Shown: positions 1-7,362 of the stretch, piece after piece
Layout: each line of letters opens with the position of its first letter
Numbering within the stretch: the first letter of the stretch is position 1
NCBI RefSeq assembly: GCF_003217775.1
Contig: NZ_QJVJ01000008.1
Span: 1 to 64,000, forward strand
Origin: Paenibacillus flagellatus
Lineage (GTDB): Bacteria; Bacillota; Bacilli; Paenibacillales; NBRC-103111
Reading direction: 5' to 3'
Length of the DNA: 64,000 bases
The notes under the pieces: generated by a model
The model's input: only the letters and a program-made list of their open reading frames with translations
Told to the model about the DNA's origin: nothing
The model's database searches: none
Position numbers and translations under genes: made by a program

Positions 1-60
1 CATCTCGTCGGCTTCTTGTATCACCGCTAGCTTCTGTTGTGCACTCCATTTTTGGCGCAT
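1..60 (-). CDS. IS3-type transposase OrfA, N-terminal fragment (runs off window)
   Basis: Read on the reverse strand from an ATG at 60-58, the frame begins MRQKWSAQQKLAVIQ and is still open at the left edge. The W-(T/S)-A-(E/Q)-Q-K-L-x-(I/V)-I-Q-E-A pattern is how the helix-turn-helix OrfA subunit of many IS3-family transposases begins. A good ribosome binding site (AAGGGGAG) lies 7-8 bases upstream of the ATG. Only 20 codons are visible, so whether the element is intact cannot be judged. Any small helix-turn-helix protein with a similar N-terminus remains possible. Confidence 0.5.
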   Translation of the reverse strand, partial: MRQKWSAQQKLAVIQEADEM

Positions 61-120
61 GAAAAAAACTCCCCTTATAGCAGCAGGTTTTATTATTTCA
101 CCTGACTACTTTAAGGGGAG
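61..120. mobile_element. probable terminal region of the IS element
   Basis: This is the untranslated leader of the transposase-like gene. It carries an inverted repeat, CTCCCCTTA at 69-77 and TAAGGGGAG at 112-120, which in RNA would hide or present the ribosome binding site. It ends where the flanking sequence changes to the GC-rich style of the neighbours. The exact terminus and the target duplication cannot be set without the other end. Confidence 0.35.
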
Positions 121-300
121 CATATCAGTCGGCTGCCTTAGGGGTAGCCCCTCGCGGAGACGGTCTTTTTGCCGTTGCCGTTCCCCTCTATTCCTATCGG
201 TTTTTCCATCGCATTTTTTCGAATAGGAGCATCTTCCTAACGTCTTCGGGAAGGAAATAAGAGGAAACGGTGATGTTCGTTTTCGGACAAGCGGCGCATA

Positions 301-969
301 ATGAAGAGGCATCGTGAGAGAAACCCGGAATCGACTGGACGGGAGCGTGCTCGGTTGAGCGCCAAAATCGGGAAGGATCGCCCATTCGCCTTTTGCTCGG
401 TTCGCCGGTTCGCCGCGGAGGATTCGTCTTCTTCGCTGCTGCGGCGCATGCTGAGGTATCATCGCCAAACGTACGAGCATACGATCCGCGTGGCGGGGTA
501 TGCCTGGGAGCTGGCGGCCGAGCTCGGCCTTCCGCCGGCGGAACGGGACGTCGTCCTCCGGTCGGCGCTACTCCACGACATCGGCAAGCTGGAGGTGCCG
601 CTTGCCGTGCTGGACAAGCCCGGATCGCTTCTGCCCGAGGAATGGGACGCGATGAGAAGCCATTGCCGCCGCGGCGACGCCTTGATCCGTCTCGCGGAAT
701 CCGTCGGTCCGGTCGACAGCGAGATGATCGTGTATCATCATGAAAACGTCGACGGCAGCGGCTATTACGGCGTGCCGGGGGCGATGCTGAACGTTCGGGT
801 GAAGCTGCTGCGCGTCGTCGACAGCTTCGACGCCATGACGGTCGACCGGGGCTACAACCGCCCCCGCACCCGCGAGGAGGCGCTCGCCGAGCTGACGCGC
901 TGCCGGGGCCGGCTGTACGATCCGGACGTGACGGACGCCTTTAGCCGGATCGTCTACCGGGCGGGCTGA
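301..969 (+). CDS. HD-GYP domain protein (putative c-di-GMP phosphodiesterase)
   Basis: The protein has 222 residues. After an Arg-rich N-terminus of about 45 residues, an HD-GYP core follows. The metal-binding HD is in LLHDIGK (His92-Asp93), His121 follows, and the GYP-region signature HHENVDGSGY spans 146-155. DSFDAMT at 174-180 and the R-x-Y-N-x-P-R-T stretch are also typical. HD-GYP enzymes hydrolyse cyclic di-GMP; no sensor or receiver domain is attached. The canonical GYP proline is replaced by Tyr (GYYG). The ATG at 301 has no convincing ribosome binding site. A TTG near 355 or the ATG at 448 could be the true start, so the Arg-rich leader may not be translated. Confidence 0.75.
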   Translation: MKRHRERNPESTGRERARLSAKIGKDRPFAFCSVRRFAAEDSSSSLLRRMLRYHRQTYEHTIRVAGYAWELAAELGLPPAERDVVLRSALLHDIGKLEVPLAVLDKPGSLLPEEWDAMRSHCRRGDALIRLAESVGPVDSEMIVYHHENVDGSGYYGVPGAMLNVRVKLLRVVDSFDAMTVDRGYNRPRTREEALAELTRCRGRLYDPDVTDAFSRIVYRAG

Positions 970-1102
970 AATCCCGCGTTTCTTTTCCGCCGACCCGCTC
1001 CGCGCTTCCGTCCGCTGCCCAGCCGCCGACTCCGAGCGAATGTCCTGCCGTTTTCCCCCATCCATCCGTACCCGTCCCGTCATCGCCGAGGCCTTCGCCG
1101 TC

Positions 1103-2950
1103 TTATGCCGGATTGTCGACCGCCGCCGCGGCTTCTCCGGCTTCCGGACCCGCATCGTGCTGAAACCAAATGTGCCGGAAGTCGATCCAGCCGAGCGTGT
1201 TGAACTGGACGCCCTTCACCGAAGGGTGGAGGGAGGTGCTCAGTTTTTTGTGCAGCAGGAACAGAAGCGTCCGCTCCTCGTTTTGAAACCGCTCCAAGTC
1301 GTCCAGCATCGCTTTCCGCTTCGCTTCCGAAGGCTCCCCGAAGACGGCCGCGATCGTCCGGTCGCACTTCGCCTTCATCGAATCGGCCATATACAGGCGG
1401 ATGAAGCTTTTTTCCGCCCTGAAATTTTCGATCCGCGATACTTCGTCCTCGTCCAGCACGAGCTGATTCAGCATGCCGTCCGCCCGGGACAGATCGTCCG
1501 AGTCGAGCAGCGTCAGCCACGGCCGCACGTCGACGACGATGTTGATGCCGAACTCGCGGCACCTTCTCTGCAGCCAGTAGGCGTCGGGGGAATGCTTGTC
1601 GCTCGACAGCAGACGGAACGTCTCCCCGGCGTAGCCCGACTGCCGCAGCAGCTCCCTCGCGAGCTCGGGGTCGTAGGCCGGGTCGTCCTTGGACGGGTCT
1701 GGAGCCGGATCGAAGCCGCGGGCCGGGTACATCCGGTTGCCGCCGAGCTCCTCGACCATGCGGCCGCGATCCGCCAAATGATGAAGCGCGTGACGGAAGG
1801 CGAGGCTGCGCTGGGGGCCGTCCCGGTTCAGATTGAACGTCAGCAGGCTGCTGCCGGAGAGGAGCGTTTCCTTCTTCCGCCAATTCGGCTGGTGCAGACC
1901 GGCGAGCGTTTCGTTGTGGCGGACGACCTGGTTCCACCGCGGCTCGAGGAATGTCTCGCAATCCTCCGGCACGACGATGATCTCCACCCGGTCCAAATGC
2001 GCCCTCCCGAAAAAGTAGGTCGGAAACGCCTCCAGCACGCACCGGTTCGGCTGATTGACCGTCAGCTGGAACGGTCCCGTCCCGACCGGCTCCCGGCCGA
2101 ACCGTTCCTCCTTCTCCTCGCATACGTCCCGCGGCACGACCGAGGCGCACGGATTGCTGACGAACCGCAGGAACAGATGGTTCGGCGTTTTCAGCCTGAT
2201 CCGGAGCGTCCGCCTGTTGACCGCCTCGATCCGTTCGATGCCGTCGAACATCCACCGGTACCGGGAAGTCCCGTCCTCCCGGCGCAGCCGCTCGAACGTA
2301 TACGCCGCGTCGTCCGCGGTCAGCTCGCGCCCGTGATGGAACGATACGCCTTTGCGCAAATAAAACGTCCACGTCCGGTTCGTCCCGTCCGTCTCCCAAT
2401 GGTGGGCGAGCCGGGGGAGGAACGTGCCCGAATGCCGGTCGAAGCAGACGAGCGTGTCGAACAGCTGATTGATGATGTGCAGATCGAGCGCGGAATACGT
2501 CACGATCGGGTCGAGCGAGTAGAACGATTGCGTGACGGGGAACCGGAGAACCTCGACCGCGTTCCGCTCCGTCCGCTCCTCCTTGTAGCCGAAGTAGGCG
2601 GACAGCCATTCCCCGAACCGTTCCTTCGCCGACGTGCCTTCGCCGTATTGGCGGATCAGCTCGAGCGCCTCCGGCACGTCCCCCCGCTGCGCCATATGCC
2701 GCGCGTTGTCCATCAGCATCCGCTCACGGTCGACGAGGAAGGCGAGCGCCGACCGGTTGCCGCGGCCGCGCCCGGGCGTCCAGTCGATCCAGCCTTGCTC
2801 GGCCATCTTGCGGACGACGAGCTTCGCGTTCCGTTCCGTGCAGTACAGCTTCCGTGCGATATCCTCGAGGGTCACCGGAATCGGCTCCCGGTCGGCAAAA
2901 GGGGAAAAGGAGCGGTGCAGCAGCAAGTATTGCTGGGAAAGATGAATCAT
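1103..2950 (-). CDS. SgrR-like regulator: winged helix plus SBP_bac_5 domain
   Basis: About 615 residues without a signal peptide. Residues 1 to about 110 form an SgrR-type N-terminal DNA-binding region (PVTLEDIARKLYCTERNAKL, then a second helix and the wing motif GRGRGNRSA). From about 130 the protein follows the peptide/nickel solute-binding family SBP_bac_5 (LDPIVTYSALDLHIINQLFD, then TWTFYLRKGVSFHHGR). SgrR-family proteins are cytoplasmic regulators whose binding domain senses a small solute. The ATG at 2950 is preferred because GGGGTGAT lies 4-10 bases upstream; a GTG at 2959 is in frame but badly spaced. A promoter-like TCGTCA-17-TATAAT precedes it. The divergent small membrane-protein gene at 3074 is the obvious candidate target. 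Confidence 0.8.
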   Translation of the reverse strand: MIHLSQQYLLLHRSFSPFADREPIPVTLEDIARKLYCTERNAKLVVRKMAEQGWIDWTPGRGRGNRSALAFLVDRERMLMDNARHMAQRGDVPEALELIRQYGEGTSAKERFGEWLSAYFGYKEERTERNAVEVLRFPVTQSFYSLDPIVTYSALDLHIINQLFDTLVCFDRHSGTFLPRLAHHWETDGTNRTWTFYLRKGVSFHHGRELTADDAAYTFERLRREDGTSRYRWMFDGIERIEAVNRRTLRIRLKTPNHLFLRFVSNPCASVVPRDVCEEKEERFGREPVGTGPFQLTVNQPNRCVLEAFPTYFFGRAHLDRVEIIVVPEDCETFLEPRWNQVVRHNETLAGLHQPNWRKKETLLSGSSLLTFNLNRDGPQRSLAFRHALHHLADRGRMVEELGGNRMYPARGFDPAPDPSKDDPAYDPELARELLRQSGYAGETFRLLSSDKHSPDAYWLQRRCREFGINIVVDVRPWLTLLDSDDLSRADGMLNQLVLDEDEVSRIENFRAEKSFIRLYMADSMKAKCDRTIAAVFGEPSEAKRKAMLDDLERFQNEERTLLFLLHKKLSTSLHPSVKGVQFNTLGWIDFRHIWFQHDAGPEAGEAAAAVDNPA

Positions 2951-3073
2951 CCCGATCACCCCGCGACGTCGATTTGTGAAAAAAAGGGGAAGTCTTTTGC
3001 GTTGATTATACTCTTTTTATCCCCTTTTGACGAGATACAATAGAAGCAGAAGAAACGAAACGGAGTGATCGAG

Positions 3074-3289
3074 ATGATGAACCACCATGAAGCGGAGTGG
3101 CTGTACGAATTCGAGCGGGAGCGGGTGGAGCGGATCGCCCGGAACCATTGGAAAGTGGCGGCGGGCGGGAAGGAGTCGGAAGGCTCCGCCGTCGATCGGG
3201 CGTGGAGACGGTTCGGCGCGGCGGCGGCCGGATTGGCTTTCGCGGGAGCGGGAGCGGCGGCGCTCGCGTGGGGACTGGTCTGGAAGTGA
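3074..3289 (+). CDS. small putative membrane protein, unrecognised
   Basis: 71 residues. The first 45 are charged (acidic and basic clusters EWLYEFERERVERIAR). Residues about 49-69 are a Gly/Ala/Leu-rich membrane helix ending GLVWK, so one pass with a short tail is predicted. GGAG lies 8 bases before the ATG at 3074; a GTG at 3065 is in frame but overlaps the ribosome binding site. It is transcribed divergently from the SgrR-like gene and followed by a terminator, so it is probably monocistronic. Function unknown. Confidence 0.6.
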   Translation: MMNHHEAEWLYEFERERVERIARNHWKVAAGGKESEGSAVDRAWRRFGAAAAGLAFAGAGAAALAWGLVWK

Positions 3290-3335
3290 GACGGCGGCAC
3301 CGATGACGGTTCGTTGCCGGAGATGCGAAATGTAC

Positions 3336-3371
3336 AGGGACACCGGCTGCGTGCGTCGGCGTCCCTTTTTA
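3336..3371 (+). terminator. rho-independent terminator after the small membrane-protein gene
   Basis: AGGGACACCG pairs with CGGCGTCCCT (one mismatch) and is followed by a run of five T. Confidence 0.75.
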
Positions 3372-3381
3372 TATTCGATGG

Positions 3382-3437
3382 GCCCGCGCTTCGCCCGATA
3401 CATAGGAAGGCGAAAGTCTTGTCGGCGGGCTTTTTTC
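3382..3437 (+). terminator. second hairpin terminator
   Basis: GCCCGC at 3382-3387 pairs with GCGGGC at 3425-3430. An inner stem CTTCGCC/GGCGAAAG extends it, and six T follow. It isolates the next operon from upstream transcription. Confidence 0.65.
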
Positions 3438-3465
3438 TTTTTCTCCGAGTCATCACAAATCCATA

Positions 3466-3503
3466 AATATTCCTTGACAGGAATATTCATTATTGGGTAT
3501 ATT
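3466..3503 (+). promoter_or_regulatory. promoter with operator over the -35 box (DUF1801-ArsR-SRPBCC operon)
   Basis: A -35 TTGACA at 3474-3479 and a -10 TATATT at 3498-3503 are spaced 18 bases. The -35 lies exactly in the loop of a perfect inverted repeat, AATATTCC at 3466-3473 and GGAATATT at 3480-3487. An AT-rich dyad in this position fits an ArsR-family operator, and the operon encodes an ArsR protein, so autorepression is the likely reading. Confidence 0.75.
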
Positions 3504-3509
3504 ATAGAC

Positions 3510-3608
3510 ATGAACTGGAAAACAATGAAGGGCAAGCGAAGGGCGGGCGACCGCAATGCCCGAGAACACGGATTGGGTTTCCAGTATTTTCAGGAAAGGG
3601 GCCTATGA
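3510..3608 (+). CDS. possible 32-residue leader peptide
   Basis: An open frame starts with an ATG 6 bases after the -10 box, close to the expected transcription start, so it would be leaderless. It ends with a TGA sharing the ATGA at 3605-3608 with the start of the DUF1801 gene. The peptide begins MNWKTMKGKRRAGDR and is basic. The overlap suggests translational coupling, but no ribosome binding site precedes it and chance cannot be excluded. Confidence 0.25.
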   Translation: MNWKTMKGKRRAGDRNAREHGLGFQYFQERGL

Positions 3609-3949
3609 ATGGTATGAACCAGGAAGTCACGTCCTTTATCGAGAACCTTCCGGCTTGGCAAGCCGAAGTCGGAGAGAAGCTCCGGCAAATGGTCCACGAG
3701 ACGATACCCGGAGCGGAGGAACGCATCCAGTACAAGAAGCCGCACTTTTTGAAAAACGGGCATTATGCGGCCGTCATCTCTCCCTCGAAGGATGCCTTGG
3801 CGTTCATGATCATGAATGCGACCGGTCTCGAAGTGCCGAAGAGCTTCGAGGGACCGGCCGAACGGAAATGGCTGAAAATACGCGAAGGCGATTCGCCCGA
3901 TTACGAGCTGCTGGCCCAACTGCTGAAGCAGGCTTCCAGTACGCTGTAA
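3605..3949 (+). CDS. DUF1801 domain protein
   Basis: 114 residues with the DUF1801 pattern: an N-terminal helical stretch, then ERIQYKKPHFLKNGHYAAVI with the surrounding small alpha/beta fold. The family has no established activity; it is often found next to stress or resistance regulators. AGGAAAGGGG sits just upstream of the ATG. It is the first gene of a three-gene set with the ArsR regulator 29 bases downstream and an SRPBCC protein after that. Confidence 0.75.
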   Translation: MNGMNQEVTSFIENLPAWQAEVGEKLRQMVHETIPGAEERIQYKKPHFLKNGHYAAVISPSKDALAFMIMNATGLEVPKSFEGPAERKWLKIREGDSPDYELLAQLLKQASSTL

Positions 3950-3978
3950 ACGGAATCGATCGGAAGGGGGAGGAAGAG

Positions 3979-4332
3979 ATGAATACCGTTGCACTGAGCG
4001 CCTTGGCCGAACCCAACCGATTGCTGATTGTGGAATTGCTGCGAGACGGTCCCTTGACGGTTGGCGAGGTCGCCGATCGGCTCGGTCTCCGTCAGCCGCA
4101 AGCGTCGAAGCATCTGAAGGTGCTGCACGAGGCCGGCATCGTCGATATGCGCCCCGAGGCGAACCGGCGCATTTACCGGCTTCGGCCGGAGCCTCTGAAG
4201 GAAATCGACGATTGGCTGGAGTCGTTCCGCGGCTTATGGGAAGCGCGGTTCGATCACCTTGCCGATTATTTGAGAGAACTGCAAAAGGGAACGCTGCCGT
4301 TTCCTTTTCCATCCAAGGAGGATGAATCATGA
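3979..4332 (+). CDS. ArsR-family transcriptional regulator
   Basis: 117 residues. The winged-helix ArsR fold is clear: LAEPNRLLIVELLRDGPLTV, then GEVADRLGLRQPQASKHLKV as the recognition helix with its QPQASKHL signature, then a wing around residue 60-70 (RPEANRRIYRL). No Cys pair for metal sensing is present, so this belongs to the non-metal ArsR subgroup that commonly pairs with AHSA1/SRPBCC genes. The start has GGGGGAGGAAGAG just upstream. Its stop overlaps the next start (ATGA), indicating translational coupling. The dyad at 3466-3487 is its likely operator. Confidence 0.9.
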   Translation: MNTVALSALAEPNRLLIVELLRDGPLTVGEVADRLGLRQPQASKHLKVLHEAGIVDMRPEANRRIYRLRPEPLKEIDDWLESFRGLWEARFDHLADYLRELQKGTLPFPFPSKEDES

Positions 4333-4841
4333 CCGAAAAACAGGAACAACGCCAAGGACTGCTTTTGACCCGCGTCTTCGACGCCCCGCGCGAATTGGTA
4401 TTCCAGGTATGGACGAACCCGGAGCACTTCGGGAAATGGTGGGGGCCGAAAGGGTTCTCGCTCGAGGTCGTCCAAATGGACGTCCGCCCCGGCGGCATGT
4501 TCCTCGGCTGCCAAAAGTCGCCCGACGGCAGCATGGCCATGTGGGGAAAGTTCGTCTACCAAGAGGTGAACGCCCCGGAAAAGCTCGTGTACGTCCAGTC
4601 GTTCTCGGACGAGAAGGGGAATACGATTCGGGCGCCGTTTAATCCGAACTGGCCGCTCGAGATCATCAATATTTTGACATTGGAACCATCCGGCGATAAA
4701 ACCGTTCTGACCTTGCAGGGCGGCCCGCTGAACCCGACGGAAGAGGAGCAAGCCGCGTTCGACGCCATGGCTCCGATGGTCCAGCAAGGCTTCGGCGGCA
4801 CGTTCGATCAGCTCGCCGATTACTTGGCCAGCCAGCGGTAA
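4329..4841 (+). CDS. SRPBCC / AHSA1-family protein
   Basis: 170 residues with the START-like fold of the AHSA1 (Aha1-like, COG3832) group: TRVFDAPRELVFQVWTNPEH, then WWGPKGFS and the GGMFLG turn near residue 55-60, and a C-terminal helix FGGTFDQLADYL. The fold makes a hydrophobic ligand cavity; the ligand is unknown. The ArsR-AHSA1 pairing is very common in Firmicutes and Actinobacteria. AAGGAGG lies inside the end of the arsR-like gene. Confidence 0.85.
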   Translation: MTEKQEQRQGLLLTRVFDAPRELVFQVWTNPEHFGKWWGPKGFSLEVVQMDVRPGGMFLGCQKSPDGSMAMWGKFVYQEVNAPEKLVYVQSFSDEKGNTIRAPFNPNWPLEIINILTLEPSGDKTVLTLQGGPLNPTEEEQAAFDAMAPMVQQGFGGTFDQLADYLASQR

Positions 4842-4865
4842 GCCGCTGCATGAAGAAAAGCACAC

Positions 4866-4896
4866 AAAAAATCCCGCCCTTTCGGACGGGATTTTT
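4866..4896. terminator. bidirectional terminator between convergent genes
   Basis: AAAAATCCCG and CGGGATTTTT form the stem. A T-run follows on the plus strand and an A-run precedes it, so it can serve both the SRPBCC gene and the minus-strand gene ending at 4896. Confidence 0.8.
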
Positions 4897-5168
4897 CATT
4901 TATCCCCGCGGTCCACGTGGCCGCGCGGCGAGCTGTGGCCGGTTTGGGCGTTTTTGTCGGCCAAGTTCAGATGGGCGTGCTCGGTTTCGCCCGTGATGCT
5001 GTCGACGTCGAAGCGGACGAGCTTCCAAGCCGTGCTGCCGAGCTGCGGGTCGGCTGGGAAGACGTCGCCCTTGCGGAAATATTCCTCGCGTCCCCATTCG
5101 TTCGAATAAACGCCGCCGACTTCGACGGGCTCGCCGGACATCGGCTCCATGCGGTCGTTCTCGCTCAT
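4896..5168 (-). CDS. small hypothetical protein (90 residues)
   Basis: The product is hydrophilic. It begins MSENDRMEPMSGEPVEVGGV, then has YSNEWGREEYFRKGDVFPAD and a C-terminal His/Asp-rich tail (HSSPRGHVDRGD). The G-V-Y...K-G-D-x-F-P pattern recalls small YjzC-like Firmicute proteins, but the match is too weak to name. The ATG at 5168 is chosen because AAGGAGG lies 6-7 bases upstream. It is monocistronic and shares the terminator at 4866-4896. Confidence 0.6.
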   Translation of the reverse strand: MSENDRMEPMSGEPVEVGGVYSNEWGREEYFRKGDVFPADPQLGSTAWKLVRFDVDSITGETEHAHLNLADKNAQTGHSSPRGHVDRGDK

Positions 5169-5284
5169 CGGTATCCTCCTTGCTCGTTCTGTGCGGTTGA
5201 CGCGAAATTCCATTCGCCGGTCGCACCTGTTACTATGCCCAAAACCGGCAAAATCATGAAAACCGGTTCCGGTTAAAAAGGGAG

Positions 5285-5306
5285 ACAAGTTCAAGACAAC
5301 TTCAAG
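5285..5306. repeat. tandem 11-base direct repeat
   Basis: ACAAGTTCAAG is followed at once by ACAACTTCAAG (10 of 11 identical). A one-helical-turn period is typical of sites for winged-helix response regulators that bind in tandem. Confidence 0.45.
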
Positions 5307-5472
5307 TCAAAAAATGACCACCGGGAAGTTCGGTATTGTCTATCGGGAGCGTTTTCAAATTACTTACAATGACTAAAGACGAGTAATCGTCATATACATG
5401 TCGTATACACCTATGGGAAGGCGTTCGGGGTCGGGGCAAAGGAAGCGGGTGTGCAGCCGATCGCCGGAAAAT

Positions 5473-5486
5473 TGAAAGCGCTTCAC
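5473..5486 (+). promoter_or_regulatory. cre-like element upstream of import operon 1
   Basis: TGAAAGCGCTTCAC is one position away from the CcpA consensus (TGNAANCGNWNNCA). It lies 80 bases before the lipoprotein start. It shares TGAAAGCG with two further sites in the window. Confidence 0.4.
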
Positions 5487-5565
5487 AAAAGAGCGAGCGC
5501 GCATCGCGCCACCCGTACGGGGTATCCCGCACGAAGCGAAACGAACGGAAAGGGGATCAGATCGA

Positions 5566-7221
5566 ATGAGCAAAACGAACCGAAAGTGGATGTCGGCGAT
5601 CGCCGTCATGGCGTTGGCCGGCATGGTCGTATCGGCATGCTCCGGCGGCGGAAGCAAAAATCCGGGAGAGGGGCAGGCGCCGTCCGGGGGCGACAATCCG
5701 AAGGCGAAGGAAAAGATCGAGCTGTCCATGTTCTACAACAACTCCGGTCTCGAGCATTACCCGCTCGACACGACCGACCCGAGCAACAACCCGTATATTA
5801 ACATCGTCGAGAAGATTGCCAACGTCGATTTGAAGGTCGAGGTTCCGCCGTACAAAGATTTCCAGACGAAGTTCAATCTGCTGCTCTCCTCCGGGAAGCT
5901 GCCGGACATTCTCCACACGAACTACCCCGATCCGACGTACAAGGCGGCCCGAGACGGCGCGTTCATCGACTTGAAGCCGTATTACGACAAGTCTCCGATC
6001 GTGCAGAAGGTCGTCACCCCGCAAATGATGGAGCTGGCGAAAGACCCGGTAAGCGGCAAATATTGGCGCATCCCGATGGCCTACGACAAAGGCCCGCAGG
6101 GCGGCGGCATTTACGCCCGCTACGATCTCGTCGAGAAGTACAACGGCGGCAAATGGCCGGGTACGGTCGAGGAATGGGTCGACCTGCTGCGCAAAATCAA
6201 GAAGGCCGAGCCGGACTCGATCCCGATGTCGACCCGGATCGTCGGCGACCAGCTGTTCGCCTACGGCGGCGCCGTCTTCTTCAACCTGTACGGGGCGAAT
6301 CCGTACGGCTACCGGATTCAGGGCGGCAAAGTAACGCCGAACGTCGTGCTGCCGGAATATCGGGCCGCCGTGGAGCTGATGCGCTCGCTTTATGCGGAAG
6401 GGCTGTTCGACAAAGAGTTCGCGACGACGGATTCGACGAAATGGTTTACGAAATGGGCCAACAACAACGTGCTGTTCCAGTGGAACAGCGCCGATCAAAT
6501 TTTGCCCGGCCAAGCGTCGATCATGACGACCGGCACGGACGTGCAGAAGAAATACGTGTACATGTTCGCGCCGCCGCTGACGAAATATCCGTCCGTGCTG
6601 AAGGATCAGAAGTACGCCACGGTCGGGCTCGGCAACCCGATTCAGACGCACGGCCTGTACATCTCCGCGTCGGCCAAGGACAAAGACCGGGCGTGGGACG
6701 TTATCGAGGCGTTCGCTGCGGACGAACTGAAGGAGACGATTTTCTGGGGCAAGGAAGGCGAGACGTACACCGTCAAGGACGGCAAGAAGGTGCCGATTCC
6801 GGAGAAGCTCGGCGCGAAGGAACGGACGTGGGCGAGACACCTCGCGTTTCTGTTCGGCTTCACGGACGGCCAGGATGCGCAGCAGGCGCTCTATGAGCTG
6901 CAAATCGGCAACCCGCTGTTCACGAAAATCAAGGACAGCATGACCGTGCTGCAGAAAGAAGCGGAGAAGGTCGGCTTGGGTTCGCTGCCGATGTATGCGG
7001 AGCCGGACGACGTGCTCAAGAAAAACTCGGAAATGATGCAGGCGATCAACAAATTTACGACCGAGGCGATTATGGCCCGCATCTCGATGGAGCAGTTCGA
7101 TCAGGAGGTCAAAGCCTGGGAGCAGAAGTACCGCGCGCTCAAGTACGACCCGATGCAGAAATATATCGACGCCAACAAAGAAAAGCTGCGCAGCCTCGGC
7201 TACAAAATGGTCGACTGGTAA
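5566..7221 (+). CDS. sugar ABC transporter substrate-binding lipoprotein (operon 1)
   Basis: 551 residues. A lipoprotein signal ends VVSAC with Cys25 as the lipid anchor, then a Gly/Ser/Lys linker, then an SBP_bac_1-type fold of the long LipO/LplA group seen in Paenibacillus. Family-like features include LSSGKLPDILHTNYPDPTYK and the C-terminal RALKYDPMQKYIDANK. It would hold an oligosaccharide outside the membrane for the two permeases downstream. AAAGGGGATC precedes the ATG. A 12-base-pair hairpin lies in the 141-base gap to the first permease. No ATPase is encoded, as expected for this importer class. Confidence 0.88.
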   Translation: MSKTNRKWMSAIAVMALAGMVVSACSGGGSKNPGEGQAPSGGDNPKAKEKIELSMFYNNSGLEHYPLDTTDPSNNPYINIVEKIANVDLKVEVPPYKDFQTKFNLLLSSGKLPDILHTNYPDPTYKAARDGAFIDLKPYYDKSPIVQKVVTPQMMELAKDPVSGKYWRIPMAYDKGPQGGGIYARYDLVEKYNGGKWPGTVEEWVDLLRKIKKAEPDSIPMSTRIVGDQLFAYGGAVFFNLYGANPYGYRIQGGKVTPNVVLPEYRAAVELMRSLYAEGLFDKEFATTDSTKWFTKWANNNVLFQWNSADQILPGQASIMTTGTDVQKKYVYMFAPPLTKYPSVLKDQKYATVGLGNPIQTHGLYISASAKDKDRAWDVIEAFAADELKETIFWGKEGETYTVKDGKKVPIPEKLGAKERTWARHLAFLFGFTDGQDAQQALYELQIGNPLFTKIKDSMTVLQKEAEKVGLGSLPMYAEPDDVLKKNSEMMQAINKFTTEAIMARISMEQFDQEVKAWEQKYRALKYDPMQKYIDANKEKLRSLGYKMVDW

Positions 7222-7290
7222 ACCGCGCCGCGCCGCGTCGGGCGGTTCCCGGCGCCGCAAAGCCCGCGCAGCTTGACCGCCGCTCCCCGA

Positions 7291-7324
7291 GTCCGCTCCC
7301 GGCGCACCCGCTCCGGGAGCGGAC
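7291..7324 (+). other. strong hairpin between lipoprotein and permease genes
   Basis: GTCCGCTCCCGG at 7291-7302 and CCGGGAGCGGAC at 7313-7324 form a perfect 12-base-pair stem with a 10-base loop and no T-run. Such stems commonly stabilise the 3' end of binding-protein mRNA and set the protein ratio in import operons. Confidence 0.7.
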
Positions 7325-7362
7325 GGATATAGGGAACATTCATCCAAGGAGGTGCCGATCGT

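Larger units (their letters stand above)
5169..5565. other. intergenic region between divergent genes
   Basis: 397 bases with no supportable gene. It holds the ribosome binding site of the 90-residue protein, a tandem 11-base repeat at 5285-5306 and a cre-like element at 5473-5486. I could not find a convincing -35/-10 pair for the downstream lipoprotein gene. Confidence 0.6.

Noticed and set aside
1040-3043. A 667-codon plus-strand frame
   Set aside because: Antisense to the SgrR-like regulator, whose domains are clear; the plus frame has no recognisable motif.
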